From Pseudomonadota bacterium (GTDB lineage: Bacteria; Pseudomonadota; Gammaproteobacteria; Steroidobacterales; Woeseiaceae), in the NCBI GenBank assembly GCA_022563195.1, contig JADFNV010000016.1, positions 1-64,000 of the forward strand: 64,000 nt of DNA. Direction: 5' to 3'. The notes below the pieces were generated by a model, which saw only the letters and a program-made list of their open reading frames with translations, did no database searches and was not told where the DNA came from. Positions 52,220 to 62,868 of this stretch are shown piece by piece. Numbering within the stretch: position 1 is the first letter of the stretch; every line of letters begins with the position of its first letter. Position numbers and translations under genes: made by a program.

Positions 52220-54352
52220 TCAGGCTTTGCGTTTGACTAATACAATATTTGGTATTTGCTCGAGTCGAGTGATCGCTGAACTCAAACTTGGCAAATCCCG
52301 AATTTTAATACTGATATCCATGACTGTTTGCAGTGTTTTCTTGTCGGTGTGCGTCGTCAATTCGGTAATGCTGGCTTTCTCGTCCGCGAGCACCGTAGTG
52401 ATGTCGCGCAGCAGTCCGGTGCGATCAAATGCGCGCAGAGTGAGATCGACAGGGTAGGTTGCCGATTCGGATCTACCCCAGCTGACCTCGATAATGCGTT
52501 CGGGATGCCGTTGGTTCAGCCCAAGAAAGTTGCGGCAGTCCTGTCGATGAATGCTTACGCCACGGCCCTGTGTGACGTAACCGACAACAGGCTCCGGTGG
52601 CACAGGCCGGCAGCAACGCGCGAAGTTTGACATCAGGTCACCGATGCCGCTGATGGCGACGGCGTTGATCGCGGTTTCGCGACGACGTCGTGTGCGCTTT
52701 GGGCGAATCTTGTCGGGAAGCTCGGTGCCTCGCAGTTGTTGTAGCGCCGTTGCGATCGATGCGGACGTCAAGTCCCCAGCGCCGAGCAAGACATATAAGG
52801 CTTCGGTATTTTTTTGTTTTAATTGTCTTGCGATGTCATCTGTCGCCACATTTCGAATATTGAGCCGTGCCAGTTCCCGTTCGAGGATTTCCCGTCCTTG
52901 ACGCTGATGTTGGTCACGATCTTGCTGGCGAAACCAGTTGCGGACTTTTGCGCGAGCACGCGCGCCCGCAAGGAAACCGAGCTTTGGACTCAGCCAATCG
53001 CGACTCGGTTGAGATTGGCTGCCCGTAATGATCTCGATCTGATCGCCGTTTTGAACTTTGTAGGTCAACGGCACGATTCGCCCATTGACCTTGGCACCGC
53101 GACAACGGTGACCTACCTGGGTGTGTACGTGGTAGGCGAAATCCAGTGGTGTTGCCTTCGCAGGTAACTCGACGACGTCGCCTTTCGGGCTAACGGCGTA
53201 GATGCGATCCTCGAACATGTCATCGCGAAACTGAGCAAGCAAGTCCTCGCCATCGGCCGCAGGATCGAGCAGTTGCCGCAAAAATCGAATCTTATGATCG
53301 AAAGCCGCTGTAGACCCGCCGCCTTCTTTGTATCGCCAATGTGCGGCGACTCCAAGTTCGGCCTGTCGGTGCATGTCGTGTGAGCGTATCTGCACTTCCA
53401 CCGTTTTGCCCTGCGGACCGACAACCGCCGTATGCAATGATTGGTAGTCGTTGTCCTTGGGGTTCGCGATGTAGTCGTCAAATTCGCCAGGCAGGTATGA
53501 CCACAGGTTGTGCACGCTCCCTAGCGCTGCGTAGCAATCTTTGACGTCGCTGACGAGGATGCGCACTGCACGAATATCATAAAGTGAATTCAGACCACGG
53601 TCGGTACGCTGCATCTTCCGCCAGATGCTGTAGATATGTTTCGGTCGCCCTGTGATTTTGGCCTGTATCCCCTGCTTGTCGAGTTCGGCGTGCAATACCG
53701 ATTTAACGTTCTCGATGTATTCCTCCCGTTCGACGCGTTTTTCCTTCAGGGCTTTGGCAATATTTTTGTATGTTTCCGGATCGAGATAGCGAAGAGACAG
53801 ATCCTCAAGTTCCCACTTGAGTTGCCCTACGCCGAGACGGTTCGCGAGCGCCGCGTAGATCTCCCGTGTTTCGATCGCGAGTGCTTTTTGTTCCTGTCGT
53901 GGCGATTTCTTGGCGCGGCGGAGGCGATACAGTTGTTCGGCGACGCGAATGAGTACGAGCCGCGCATCGGCAACAACCGCGAGCAGCATCTTGCGCAGCG
54001 CCTCGGATTGCTCAACGGCGAGAGCCTCACCTGGCTGCCACTCGGCGGGCAATGTGAATCGACCGAGTTGAACCAGATCGATAATAATTCGAGAAAGATC
54101 ACTTAACTTACTGTTATTTAATAATTTAATATCCAAGGCACGATCTCGTACCAGTGGGTATATGAGGACTGCCGCGATCAGCTTGGGCGACAATCCCAAC
54201 AAATCAACAATGGCTGCAATCTCACGACCTTCTCTGATTGCGGCGGTCGTGGCCGCATTGCCAGGCAATGTGTCGAGATACTGCCTCGTTGTGGCGACAA
54301 GGTCTGCCTGATCCACGCTGTCCGCGGGATTTTCCTGATTCGAAAGCGACAT
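52220..54352 (-). CDS. relA: RelA/SpoT family GTP pyrophosphokinase, RelA-like with degenerate HD domain
   Basis: Synthetase YDIRAVRILV, DYIANPKDNDYQSLHTAV; TGS and ACT domains; no HD motif in N-terminal part. Confidence 0.9.
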   Translation of the reverse strand: MSLSNQENPADSVDQADLVATTRQYLDTLPGNAATTAAIREGREIAAIVDLLGLSPKLIAAVLIYPLVRDRALDIKLLNNSKLSDLSRIIIDLVQLGRFTLPAEWQPGEALAVEQSEALRKMLLAVVADARLVLIRVAEQLYRLRRAKKSPRQEQKALAIETREIYAALANRLGVGQLKWELEDLSLRYLDPETYKNIAKALKEKRVEREEYIENVKSVLHAELDKQGIQAKITGRPKHIYSIWRKMQRTDRGLNSLYDIRAVRILVSDVKDCYAALGSVHNLWSYLPGEFDDYIANPKDNDYQSLHTAVVGPQGKTVEVQIRSHDMHRQAELGVAAHWRYKEGGGSTAAFDHKIRFLRQLLDPAADGEDLLAQFRDDMFEDRIYAVSPKGDVVELPAKATPLDFAYHVHTQVGHRCRGAKVNGRIVPLTYKVQNGDQIEIITGSQSQPSRDWLSPKLGFLAGARARAKVRNWFRQQDRDQHQRQGREILERELARLNIRNVATDDIARQLKQKNTEALYVLLGAGDLTSASIATALQQLRGTELPDKIRPKRTRRRRETAINAVAISGIGDLMSNFARCCRPVPPEPVVGYVTQGRGVSIHRQDCRNFLGLNQRHPERIIEVSWGRSESATYPVDLTLRAFDRTGLLRDITTVLADEKASITELTTHTDKKTLQTVMDISIKIRDLPSLSSAITRLEQIPNIVLVKRKA

Positions 54353-54455
54353 TTCGCGCTACTTCAATGCATAGTCCGGGCTAGCAATAACCGCTATCAT
54401 ACGCGCAGATTTTGGCCTGGGCCGGCCCAGTTTTGTGTGGGCGAAGCAATAAATC

Positions 54456-55199
54456 ATGGCAGGACACAGTAAATGGGCGAACATTCAACACCGCAAGGGC
54501 GCCCAGGATAAAAAACGCGGCAAGCTGTTTACGAAGCTGATTCGCGAAATCACGGTAGCTGCACGCATGGGCGGCGGGGAAATCGGTGCCAACCCGCGCC
54601 TGCGACTCGCGGTCGATAAAGCCAAAACGCAAAGCATGCCGAAAGACAATATCGAGCGTGCAATCAAACGCGGTTCAGGTGATCTCGATGGCGTTGAATA
54701 CCAGGAGTTACGGTACGAGGGCTATGGGCCGGGAGGCACCGCCGTGATGGTCGATTGTCTGACCGATAATCGTAACCGGACCGTGGCTGACGTTCGGCAC
54801 GCTTTTTCCAAGTTCGGTGGCAATCTCGGTGCCGACGGTTCCGTGAATTACCTCTTCAATCATGTCGGGCAACTGCTGTTTGCGGCCGGTAGCGATGAAG
54901 ACAAGATCATGGTTGCGGCGATCGAGGCCGGTGCCGAGGACGTCATCGTTGATGCCGATCAGTCGATTGAAGTCCTGACTGAACCGGGCGAGTTTGAGGA
55001 CGTCAGGGACAAGATGCTCGAGCTCGGCCTCGAGCCGGAGTCTGCACAACTGACCATGCGTGCATCGACGAGTTCGCAGCTCGACAGCAAAGAGGCAGCG
55101 TCGATGATTAAAATGCTTGAAATGCTCGAAGATATTGACGATGTGCAGCAGGTCTATAGCAATGCTGATATATCTGACGACGTACTGAAGCAACTCTGA
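54456..55199 (+). CDS. yebC: YebC/PmpR family protein
   Basis: [37 protein letters not shown]. Confidence 0.97.
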   Translation: MAGHSKWANIQHRKGAQDKKRGKLFTKLIREITVAARMGGGEIGANPRLRLAVDKAKTQSMPKDNIERAIKRGSGDLDGVEYQELRYEGYGPGGTAVMVDCLTDNRNRTVADVRHAFSKFGGNLGADGSVNYLFNHVGQLLFAAGSDEDKIMVAAIEAGAEDVIVDADQSIEVLTEPGEFEDVRDKMLELGLEPESAQLTMRASTSSQLDSKEAASMIKMLEMLEDIDDVQQVYSNADISDDVLKQL

Positions 55200-55214
55200 G
55201 GCAGCGATTGACCG

Positions 55215-55742
55215 ATGACTGTGACCAACAAGCAACGCATACTTGGCATCGATCCCGGCTCCCGAATAACGGGCTTTGGCGTGCTCGACTTTGATGGCGA
55301 TCGGCCGACCTATGTCGCGAGCGGTACGGTCAGGAGCCCTGACGGGACGTTCGCCGATCGCCTCAAGAAAATTTATGTCTCAGTCGGCGAAATCGTGCAA
55401 CAGTACCAACCCGATATTGTGGCGATTGAGACGGTCTTTATGGCGCGTAATGCGGGCAGTGCGTTAAAACTTGGCCACGCCAGATCGGCTGCGATTTGTG
55501 CGACGTTCGCATTTGACGTCGACGTATTCGAGTATGCGCCGCGCGAAATCAAGCAGGCCGTTGTCGGCACGGGAGCCGCTAGCAAGGAGCAGGTTCAGCA
55601 TATGGTCGTCGCACTTCTGCATCTTGATGGCGTGCCGTCGTCTGATGCGGCCGATGCTCTTGCCGCGGCACTATGTCACGGCCATCAACGTGCCCTGAAA
55701 TTAAGGCTGGATGATAGTTTGACCATGGTGAGTTTGCGATGA
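55215..55742 (+). CDS. ruvC: Crossover junction endodeoxyribonuclease RuvC
   Basis: RILGIDPGSRITGFGVLD; SSDAADALAAALCH. Confidence 0.97.
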   Translation: MTVTNKQRILGIDPGSRITGFGVLDFDGDRPTYVASGTVRSPDGTFADRLKKIYVSVGEIVQQYQPDIVAIETVFMARNAGSALKLGHARSAAICATFAFDVDVFEYAPREIKQAVVGTGAASKEQVQHMVVALLHLDGVPSSDAADALAAALCHGHQRALKLRLDDSLTMVSLR

Positions 55743-56326
55743 TCGGTTCTCTACGCGGCCGATTGGAATCGAAACAGGCGCCGCGAATCGTCGTCGAATG
55801 CCAGGGAGTGGGCTACGAAATCGAAACACCGATGTCGACATTTCTTGAGTTGCCGACGATTGGCGCAGAACTGTTTCTGTATACGCATATGCTGGTTCGC
55901 GAGGACGCGCAAATTCTTTACGGATTTGTGACGGATCTTGAACGCAGCCTGTTTCGCACGCTGCTGCGCATTTCCGGCGTTGGCGCTAAGATGGGACTGG
56001 CTATTCTCTCGGCGATGAGCGTTGGTGATTTCCAACGTTGCATTAAGTACGAGGATGCGGCGATGCTGGTCAAGATTCCCGGCGTTGGCAAAAAAACGGC
56101 CGAGCGCCTGATCATCGAGATGCGCGACAAAATCGATCACACTCAGGCTGCAGCGGGTACCGCGAAAATTTCACTACAGGCCAACCCACGGAGCGAGGCT
56201 GTCGAAGCCTTGATCGCGCTAGGCTACAAGGCTCAAGAGGTTAACAGCTTGATAGGCAGATTGGACATTGATGACAAGTCGGCTGAGGACATCATTCGGC
56301 TTGCACTTCGGCAAGTGGCGCAATAG
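55739..56326 (+). CDS. ruvA: Holliday junction helicase subunit RuvA
   Basis: MIGSLRGRL; HhH GVGAKMGLAILS, GVGKKTAERLIIEMRDK. Confidence 0.97.
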   Translation: MIGSLRGRLESKQAPRIVVECQGVGYEIETPMSTFLELPTIGAELFLYTHMLVREDAQILYGFVTDLERSLFRTLLRISGVGAKMGLAILSAMSVGDFQRCIKYEDAAMLVKIPGVGKKTAERLIIEMRDKIDHTQAAAGTAKISLQANPRSEAVEALIALGYKAQEVNSLIGRLDIDDKSAEDIIRLALRQVAQ

Positions 56327-56329
56327 GCA

Positions 56330-57394
56330 ATGACCGTCATCGAGCATGAGCGACTAAGCAGTGCCGAGCCGCGTGCCGAGGATCGGGCGTTTGATCGAGC
56401 CATTCGGCCGAAGACCTTGTCTGAATTTATCGGGCAAGCTGGCGTAAAGGAGCAGATGGCGATATTTATCGAGGCAGCGCGCAGACGCAGTGAAGCGCTG
56501 GATCACGTCCTCATTTTTGGCCCGCCGGGACTTGGAAAAACGACGCTTGCACATATCATCGCGAATGAGATGGGCGTCAATCTGCGCCAGACTTCGGGAC
56601 CGGTGCTCGAGCGGCCCGGTGATCTGGCAGCAATTCTGACGAATCTGGAAGCGAATGACGTGCTATTCGTCGATGAGATTCACCGCTTGAGTGCTATTGT
56701 TGAAGAAGTCCTGTATCCGGCACTGGAGGACTTTCAGCTCGATATCATGATCGGCGAAGGGCCGGCTGCACGATCGATCAAGCTGGATTTGCCACCATTC
56801 ACGCTTGTTGGTGCGACGACGCGCGCAGGATTGCTGACGTCGCCGTTACGGGATCGTTTTGGCATCGTACAGCGATTGGACTTCTACACAAACGAAGATC
56901 TGGAGTCCATCGTGCGGCGGACTGCAGGCATTCTCGACCTGCCGATAGACGACGACGGAACGACCGAGATAGCGAAGCGGGCGCGCGGCACGCCGCGCAT
57001 TGCGAACCGCTTGTTGCGCCGGGTTCGTGACTTCGCCGAGGTGCGCGCCGATGGCGTTATAACGGGTAAAGTGGCGATTAGCGCAATGGACATGTTGCAG
57101 GTCGATCCAAACGGTTTCGATGCGATGGATCGACGCCTGTTGCAAACCATTATCGAGAAATTCGACGGTGGTCCGGTCGGTATCGACAGCCTCGCTGCTG
57201 CGATCGGTGAGGAGCGCGGCACTATTGAGGACGTGATCGAGCCTTACCTGATCCAACAAGGATTCATGATGCGCACCGCGCGTGGCAGGGTAGCCACCAG
57301 GAATGCTTACTTGCACCTTGGCCTGACGCCACCGGCCACAGAATTGTCGGCTGAATTGCCGTTGTTTGATGATAATCATCGCGGCGATTCATGA
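56330..57394 (+). CDS. ruvB: Holliday junction helicase RuvB
   Basis: [50 protein letters not shown]. Confidence 0.98.
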   Translation: MTVIEHERLSSAEPRAEDRAFDRAIRPKTLSEFIGQAGVKEQMAIFIEAARRRSEALDHVLIFGPPGLGKTTLAHIIANEMGVNLRQTSGPVLERPGDLAAILTNLEANDVLFVDEIHRLSAIVEEVLYPALEDFQLDIMIGEGPAARSIKLDLPPFTLVGATTRAGLLTSPLRDRFGIVQRLDFYTNEDLESIVRRTAGILDLPIDDDGTTEIAKRARGTPRIANRLLRRVRDFAEVRADGVITGKVAISAMDMLQVDPNGFDAMDRRLLQTIIEKFDGGPVGIDSLAAAIGEERGTIEDVIEPYLIQQGFMMRTARGRVATRNAYLHLGLTPPATELSAELPLFDDNHRGDS

Positions 57395-57432
57395 ATAATT
57401 CAGGCTAGCCAGCAAATGGAGGAAAGAAAATC

Positions 57433-58119
57433 ATGACACCTGACATGTCCGTCGTCGCCCTAATGCTGCATGCCAGCCTGCCGGTACAACTCGTAATCAT
57501 CCTGTTGATCGGCGCGTCTGTCATGTCGTGGAGCATTATTTTCACCAAACGTCGCCTGATTCGGCGCACCAAGGATGCATCGGACGAATTTGAGGCGAGT
57601 TTCTGGTCTGGCGGAGACCTGAATTCATTGTATCGCAGTGCGACGAGCAAACGTGGCGGCACCATCGGCATGGCCAGCATGTTTGAGGCGGGTTTTCGTG
57701 AATTTAATCGTGCAATGAAGGAGGGCGATACGAACCCGGACAAGTTGATCGACGAGTGCCGGCGGGCAATGCGCGTGGCGCAGATGCGCGAGGTCGACCG
57801 TCTGGAGCAAAACCTGGCAACGCTTGCGACGATTGGCTCAACCAGTCCGTATGTTGGTTTATTCGGCACCGTCTGGGGCATCATGAATGCGTTCATGGGA
57901 CTCGGCAATGTGCAAACAGCAACACTCGCCACCGTTGCACCTCCGATTGCCGAGGCACTGATTGCGACTGCGATGGGCCTGTTCGCCGCGATACCGGCCG
58001 TCATCGCCTACAACCGCTACGCTGACAAGGTCGTGCGCCTCGAATATCGCTACGACGGCTTTAGCGAGGAATTCTCGAGCATCCTGCAGCGGCACGCGAA
58101 GAATCCGGCGGGAGGCTGA
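57433..58119 (+). CDS. tolQ: TolQ
   Basis: MotA/TolQ/ExbB domain GLFGTVWGIMNAFMGL. Confidence 0.95.
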   Translation: MTPDMSVVALMLHASLPVQLVIILLIGASVMSWSIIFTKRRLIRRTKDASDEFEASFWSGGDLNSLYRSATSKRGGTIGMASMFEAGFREFNRAMKEGDTNPDKLIDECRRAMRVAQMREVDRLEQNLATLATIGSTSPYVGLFGTVWGIMNAFMGLGNVQTATLATVAPPIAEALIATAMGLFAAIPAVIAYNRYADKVVRLEYRYDGFSEEFSSILQRHAKNPAGG

Positions 58120-58120
58120 C

Positions 58121-58564
58121 ATGCCGACACCACTTCAAAAGCGCAAACTCATGAGCGAGATCAACGTCGTGCCCTACATCGACGTGATGCTCGTGTTGCT
58201 CGTCATTTTCATGGTCACAGCCCCGATGCTGACCCAGGGCATCAGCGTGGAACTGCCAAAGGCGGGCGCTGAGCCTATTGCGAACGTGCCCGACCACCCG
58301 CCACTCATACTCAGCGTCGACGCTGAGGGCAATCTATACGTCAATGTCGGTGATGACGAGGATCAACCTGCGTCGGCCAAAGACGTGGTAGCGAGAGTCG
58401 GCGCCGTACTTCGTAACCGGCCCGATACACCGATACTCGTGAAAGCGGATCGCTCGGTCCCGTACGGCAACGTTGTCGGCGCGATGGTGTTATTGCAACA
58501 AGGTGGCGCTACAGAGGTCGGATTCATAACAGATCCTTTAGACACCTATCCAGTACCCGAATAA
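58121..58564 (+). CDS. tolR: TolR
   Basis: MSEINVVPYIDVMLVLLVIFMVTAPML. Confidence 0.95.
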   Translation: MPTPLQKRKLMSEINVVPYIDVMLVLLVIFMVTAPMLTQGISVELPKAGAEPIANVPDHPPLILSVDAEGNLYVNVGDDEDQPASAKDVVARVGAVLRNRPDTPILVKADRSVPYGNVVGAMVLLQQGGATEVGFITDPLDTYPVPE

Positions 58565-58566
58565 AA

Positions 58567-59364
58567 TTGCGCCAAGTACTTCAACATAATGAATACGCAG
58601 GTCCCGTGTCACTCGCGGTATTACTGCACATCGTGTTGTTCGGATCGCTTGTTGTCGTGCTCGATGTCCGCGAGCCAACCAGGCTGGCCATGCCGCTGGC
58701 CATCAAAGGCACGCTTGTCACCGATAATGCCGTCGTCATTCCACCGAGAGTCAAAGAGGTGCCAATCGAGCCGGTTATAAGTGAGCAACAGCGAATTGAA
58801 GCCGAGGAACTGAAACGACAGCAGGATGTGAAACTTGAGCGGCAACGCCTCAGCCGTATTGCGGAACAAGAAGCTGAGCGCAAACGTCGCGCCGAGGCAG
58901 CAGAACGCAAGCGGCAAGCCGATGAGGAAGCGCTAAAGGAGCGTCGCCGGCTGGATGCTGAGCGTAAACGCGAAGAGGAGATCGAGCGGCAACGGTTGGA
59001 GAATGTGCGCCTTCGACGCGAAGCGGAGTCCACGGCGAGACAGATCGAAATCGATGCGGAGTCCAATCGTTTCGCCGCAGTGGACGCCGGAGAGTTGGCG
59101 GCTTATCAATTTGCAATTCAGCAAAGTGTACGGCGTAACTGGGCCGAGCCAGCGAGCTCGGGGCCCGGGCTGAAGTGTGAGGTGCGCGTGCAGCAATTAC
59201 CTGGCGGTGCCGTCGTCAGCGTATCGATTCTGACATGCAATGGTGATGCGGCTGTGCGGCGTTCTATCGAAGCTGCAATCTTCAAAGCATCGCCGTTGCC
59301 GATACCCTCCAATCCAAATCTTTTCGATCGCAACTTGCGGTTTACTTTCAGACCTGAACAATAG
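58567..59364 (+). CDS. tolA: TolA
   Basis: N-terminal TM, long charged coiled-coil, TolA C-terminal domain; follows tolR. Confidence 0.9.
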   Translation: MRQVLQHNEYAGPVSLAVLLHIVLFGSLVVVLDVREPTRLAMPLAIKGTLVTDNAVVIPPRVKEVPIEPVISEQQRIEAEELKRQQDVKLERQRLSRIAEQEAERKRRAEAAERKRQADEEALKERRRLDAERKREEEIERQRLENVRLRREAESTARQIEIDAESNRFAAVDAGELAAYQFAIQQSVRRNWAEPASSGPGLKCEVRVQQLPGGAVVSVSILTCNGDAAVRRSIEAAIFKASPLPIPSNPNLFDRNLRFTFRPEQ

Positions 59365-59394
59365 GCCCTGGTATTTCCATCGAACGAGGTAACT

Positions 59395-60696
59395 GTGCAC
59401 AGATTCGCCATTTTGACACTTCTACTCGCGTCGTTTCTGCTCGGTACTGCACGAGCAGAACTCGATATTGAAATTACGCAAGGCGCCGGACACAGGACGC
59501 CGGTCGCAATTGTACCGTTTGGCTGGGTGGGCAACACGTCAGACGTGCCGCTCGACATTGCCGAGGTGATCAGCAACGACTTGACGCGCAGTGGCCGATT
59601 CGCACCGATTGCCGAGCGCGACATGCTGCAAAAACCGACCGAAGGCGTGCAAGTCGACTTTGACGACTGGTCTATCCTTGGCGTAGAGGCAGTCATTATC
59701 GGTCGAGTGACACAGACCGGGGCCAATGCCTACAAGGTACAATTCCAGTTGTTCGACGTGTTTGGACGAGATCAGCTCGTTGGCTATAGCATGCCGGCCA
59801 GTCGGGGAACCATGCGCCGTGTCGCGCACCGAGCGGCCGACATGATTTACGAGAAGCTGACCGGTATCAAAGGCGTATTTGACACCAAAGTGGCCTATGT
59901 GACGGCGCAATCGCGTGGTGGCAAGCAATATTATTCGCTCATCGTGTCAGATCAGGATGGGGAGAATGAACACACGATCATGGAGAGCACGGACCCGATC
60001 ATGTCCCCGGCCTGGTCACCGGACAGCCGTCGGCTGGCCTATGTGTCATTCGAAGGCAACAAGTCGTCGGTTTTTGTGCAGACGCTCAGAACCGGAAACC
60101 GCAGCCGGGTGTCGAGCAAGGCCGGCATTAATGGGGCTCCGGCATTTTCGCCGGATGGTCGCAAACTGGTCGTGACCCTGGGCGGAATTGACGGCAATCT
60201 CGATATCTATGTGCTTGATATCAATTCCCGACAATCCAGGCGCCTGACGACACATCGGGCGATCGACACCGAAGGTAGTTGGTCGCCGGACGGGCGATAT
60301 ATCTACTTTACGTCGGATCGCAGTGGCGGCCCGCAAATATACCGGGTGGCCACAAAGGGTGGCACCGTAGAGCGCATTACCTATGAAGGGAGTTATAATG
60401 CGCGACCGCGCTTGTCACCGGACGGATCCAAACTTGCGATGGTGCACAACGATCATGGCAACTATCGCATCGCGGTGATGGACCTGGAACGCGATGATCT
60501 GTTGATACTGTCCACAGGTCGTCAGGACGAGTCACCGAGTTTTGCGCCGAACAGCGATACGCTGATCTACGCGACGCGCCAGGGCCGTGACGGGGTGCTT
60601 GAGACCGTCTCGGCTGATGGCTTGGTTCGGCAACGGTTGGCCTCGGGCCAGGGCGATGTTCGGGAGCCGGTATGGTCACCGTATCAACGATTTTAA
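59395..60696 (+). CDS. tolB: TolB
   Basis: Beta-propeller repeats PAWSPDSRRLAYVS, PAFSPDGRKLV, GSWSPDGRYIYFTSDRSGGPQIY. Confidence 0.95.
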   Translation: MHRFAILTLLLASFLLGTARAELDIEITQGAGHRTPVAIVPFGWVGNTSDVPLDIAEVISNDLTRSGRFAPIAERDMLQKPTEGVQVDFDDWSILGVEAVIIGRVTQTGANAYKVQFQLFDVFGRDQLVGYSMPASRGTMRRVAHRAADMIYEKLTGIKGVFDTKVAYVTAQSRGGKQYYSLIVSDQDGENEHTIMESTDPIMSPAWSPDSRRLAYVSFEGNKSSVFVQTLRTGNRSRVSSKAGINGAPAFSPDGRKLVVTLGGIDGNLDIYVLDINSRQSRRLTTHRAIDTEGSWSPDGRYIYFTSDRSGGPQIYRVATKGGTVERITYEGSYNARPRLSPDGSKLAMVHNDHGNYRIAVMDLERDDLLILSTGRQDESPSFAPNSDTLIYATRQGRDGVLETVSADGLVRQRLASGQGDVREPVWSPYQRF

Positions 60697-60783
60697 GGTA
60701 ATAATATAGATTAAGTAGTTTCTTCAATATATTGTTTTTTATAAAATAAAACCTAAATTAACACATCTTTCAAGGACATTGAT

Positions 60784-61299
60784 ATGCCTCACTACAAATT
60801 AATTGTCGTCAGCCTGTTGGCGTTTTTCCTGGCCGCCTGTGCGTCCCCAACAATACCTGATCCCGACCCGACCTATGACACGCCAACGGATAGTGCGGAT
60901 ACTGATGGCTATGGCAGCGATGGTCTTGACGAGGGCGAATACATCGATTACGACCCGTCGATGGGTGAGCTCACCAACATCATTTACTTCGAATTCGACT
61001 CGTCCGAGCTGCGTCCCGAGGATACGGATGTCGTCGCGCGACACGCTGTTCAGCTTGCAGACAATTCAAATTTACGCGTGCGTCTGGAGGGACATGCCGA
61101 TGAGCGCGGCTCACGCGAATACAATATCGGCCTTGGCGAGCGTCGTTCACAGACCGTACGCCGTTTGCTGCTGATTCAAGGTGCGTCAATCTCCCAGATT
61201 TCGACGGTCAGTTTCGGTGAAGAGCGCCCGGCTGCGATGGGCAGTAGTGAAGCGGATTACGCTCAGAATCGACGCGTTGAGATCTTGTACACGAACTGA
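60784..61299 (+). CDS. pal: Peptidoglycan-associated lipoprotein Pal
   Basis: Lipobox LAACAS; OmpA-like YFEFDSSELRP, LEGHADERGSREYNIGLGERR. Confidence 0.95.
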   Translation: MPHYKLIVVSLLAFFLAACASPTIPDPDPTYDTPTDSADTDGYGSDGLDEGEYIDYDPSMGELTNIIYFEFDSSELRPEDTDVVARHAVQLADNSNLRVRLEGHADERGSREYNIGLGERRSQTVRRLLLIQGASISQISTVSFGEERPAAMGSSEADYAQNRRVEILYTN

Positions 61300-61310
61300 C
61301 CGCCAGCACG

Positions 61311-62096
61311 GTGTCAGAACGAATGGCCAAAAAGTCGCTATTGGCAGGGCTTGCGTTGTTTGCATTGAGTGGCTGCGAGTTGATGCTCACTGCCGCCGAA
61401 GATCCTGTATTGATCAAACTGAACGAACTCGAGCGTCGATTGCAGAGTATCGAACGTATTGTCGAGAACCAAAGTCTGGTGCAGATGACACAACAGGTCG
61501 AATCCCTGGAGCGGCGCACTGACCAGTTGCGAGGTCGTGCCGAAACCCTTGAGCACGATGCTGCAGACACGGCAGGAAGACAGCGGCAGCTTTATTCCGA
61601 CCTCGATGCGCGTATCGCAAGTCTGGAGAGCAGCGTCCGGGTTGGCGCTGCGACGGGCGCTCTCGACGCCGGATCACCACTGTCGGTGGGTCAGTCGCAA
61701 CTGGCCAGTGGTTCGGACCGTTACAACTACCAGGTAGCGTTCGAGTTGCTCAAGGAGGAACGCTATGACCGGTCTGCGGCAGCGTTTCGCCAGTTCCTGG
61801 CGGCTTTTCCTGACAGCGATCTTGCGGGCAACGCGCAATACTGGCTGGCCGAGTCGTATTACGCGGCGGACGAATTCGGGCGAGCGCTGCAGGATTTCGA
61901 GCTTGTCGTCAGTGACTATCCACGGTCCCGAAAGGTGCCCGATGCGTTACTCAAGATGGGCTACTGTAATTACAGCCTCAAACGATGGAATGCAGCGCGC
62001 GTGACGTTGAGCCAGGTACAGGCGGAATATCCCGAAACGACGGCCGCAAGACTCGCTGGACAGTATCTGGAGCGCATGGATTCCGAGGGCGTCTGA
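61311..62096 (+). CDS. cpoB: CpoB/YbgF tol-pal system protein
   Basis: Coiled coil then TPR: YNYQVAFELLKEERYDRSAAAFRQFLAAFPDSDLAGNAQYWLAESYY. Confidence 0.92.
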   Translation: MSERMAKKSLLAGLALFALSGCELMLTAAEDPVLIKLNELERRLQSIERIVENQSLVQMTQQVESLERRTDQLRGRAETLEHDAADTAGRQRQLYSDLDARIASLESSVRVGAATGALDAGSPLSVGQSQLASGSDRYNYQVAFELLKEERYDRSAAAFRQFLAAFPDSDLAGNAQYWLAESYYAADEFGRALQDFELVVSDYPRSRKVPDALLKMGYCNYSLKRWNAARVTLSQVQAEYPETTAARLAGQYLERMDSEGV

Positions 62097-62179
62097 CCGA
62101 TTATCCACTTGTCATTTAGCGGCGGTTCGGTATTATGCCGCCGGCATTTACGTGGCGAACCGCCACATATTGATTCCGC

Positions 62180-62254
62180 GGGGCGTTAGCTCAGAGGTAG
62201 AGCATTCGGCTTTTAACCGACTGGTCGTAGGTTCGATCCCTACACGCCCCACCA
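62180..62254 (+). tRNA. tRNA-Lys(UUU)
   Basis: GGGGCGT-TA-GCTC-AGAGGTA-GAGC-A-TTCGG-CTTTTAA-CCGAC-TGGTC-GTAGG-TTCGATC-CCTAC-ACGCCCC-ACCA; anticodon TTT, encoded CCA. Confidence 0.93.
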
Positions 62255-62385
62255 TTTAGTTTTCAACAACTTACGATAAAATCAACCGGTCAGACTTGGG
62301 CGCTAAAGTCTCATCTGAGTCTCATTCTTGTGCTGCTGGGGTCTGGCTAGGTGTTTTTCCTCAATTATTGAGTGTATAAAGAGAC

Positions 62386-62419
62386 GAGCCCCAGAGGTGT
62401 TTACGCACCCCTGAGGCTC
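62386..62419 (+). other. Leader hairpin
   Basis: GAGCCCCAGAGGTG-tttacg-CACCCCTGAGGCTC, 12/14 complementary. Confidence 0.6.
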
Positions 62420-62473
62420 TAACCATAACCAGCATGAAAGGTGTGCTAGCGATGGCTGACAATATGCTATCAG

Positions 62474-62510
62474 AAGGCGCGATTGTCTTAACGGGCAAGC
62501 GCGCTTTTTT
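62474..62510 (+). terminator. Rho-independent terminator / attenuator candidate
   Basis: AAGGCGCGATTGTC-TTAACG-GGCAAGCGCGCTTTTTT: about 13-bp stem with one mismatch followed by a T-tract. Confidence 0.65.
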
Positions 62511-62544
62511 GTGCCTGCTGGTTTCATCAACCAGGGGAATAATC

Positions 62545-62868
62545 ATGGCCAAAGAAATAATGGAAATTACAAACCGTATCGTCAGCGTAACCAGAAGGGG
62601 TTTTCTCGGTAAGGCTGGCAAGGTTCTTGCGATTAGTGCGGCGACAGTCGTACCGCTTCAATTGGTGAAAGCAGAGCCCTCAAAAAGGGCAGAAATGGCG
62701 AGGGCTCTACATGAGGCCGTGAGTCAGTTCGACGACGACAACAGCCCGTCCCACGTCCAGGTCTGCAACGATGGTCAGTCTCTCAGTCTGGCAATGGACG
62801 TTGTACGTGAGAGTTCAGTAGAGGAGATTGAAGTACAGCTATTACCGTTGTTTGGGGGTGTGTCGTGA
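62545..62868 (+). CDS. Small Tat-signal protein, unknown function
   Basis: MAKEIMEITNRIVSVTRRGFLGKAGKVLAISAATVVPLQLVKAEP (RRGFLGK twin-arginine); start chosen downstream of the terminator. Confidence 0.6.
   Translation: MAKEIMEITNRIVSVTRRGFLGKAGKVLAISAATVVPLQLVKAEPSKRAEMARALHEAVSQFDDDNSPSHVQVCNDGQSLSLAMDVVRESSVEEIEVQLLPLFGGVS

Noticed and set aside
54352-62096. yebC-ruvCAB-tol-pal cluster as unusual
   Set aside because: Standard gammaproteobacterial synteny; only ybgC is absent between ruvB and tolQ, which is seen in other lineages.
62434-62544. N-terminal extension of the Tat-signal ORF as given in the ORF track
   Set aside because: The extension runs through a strong intrinsic terminator and would bury the twin-arginine signal; the ATG at 62545 is more plausible.
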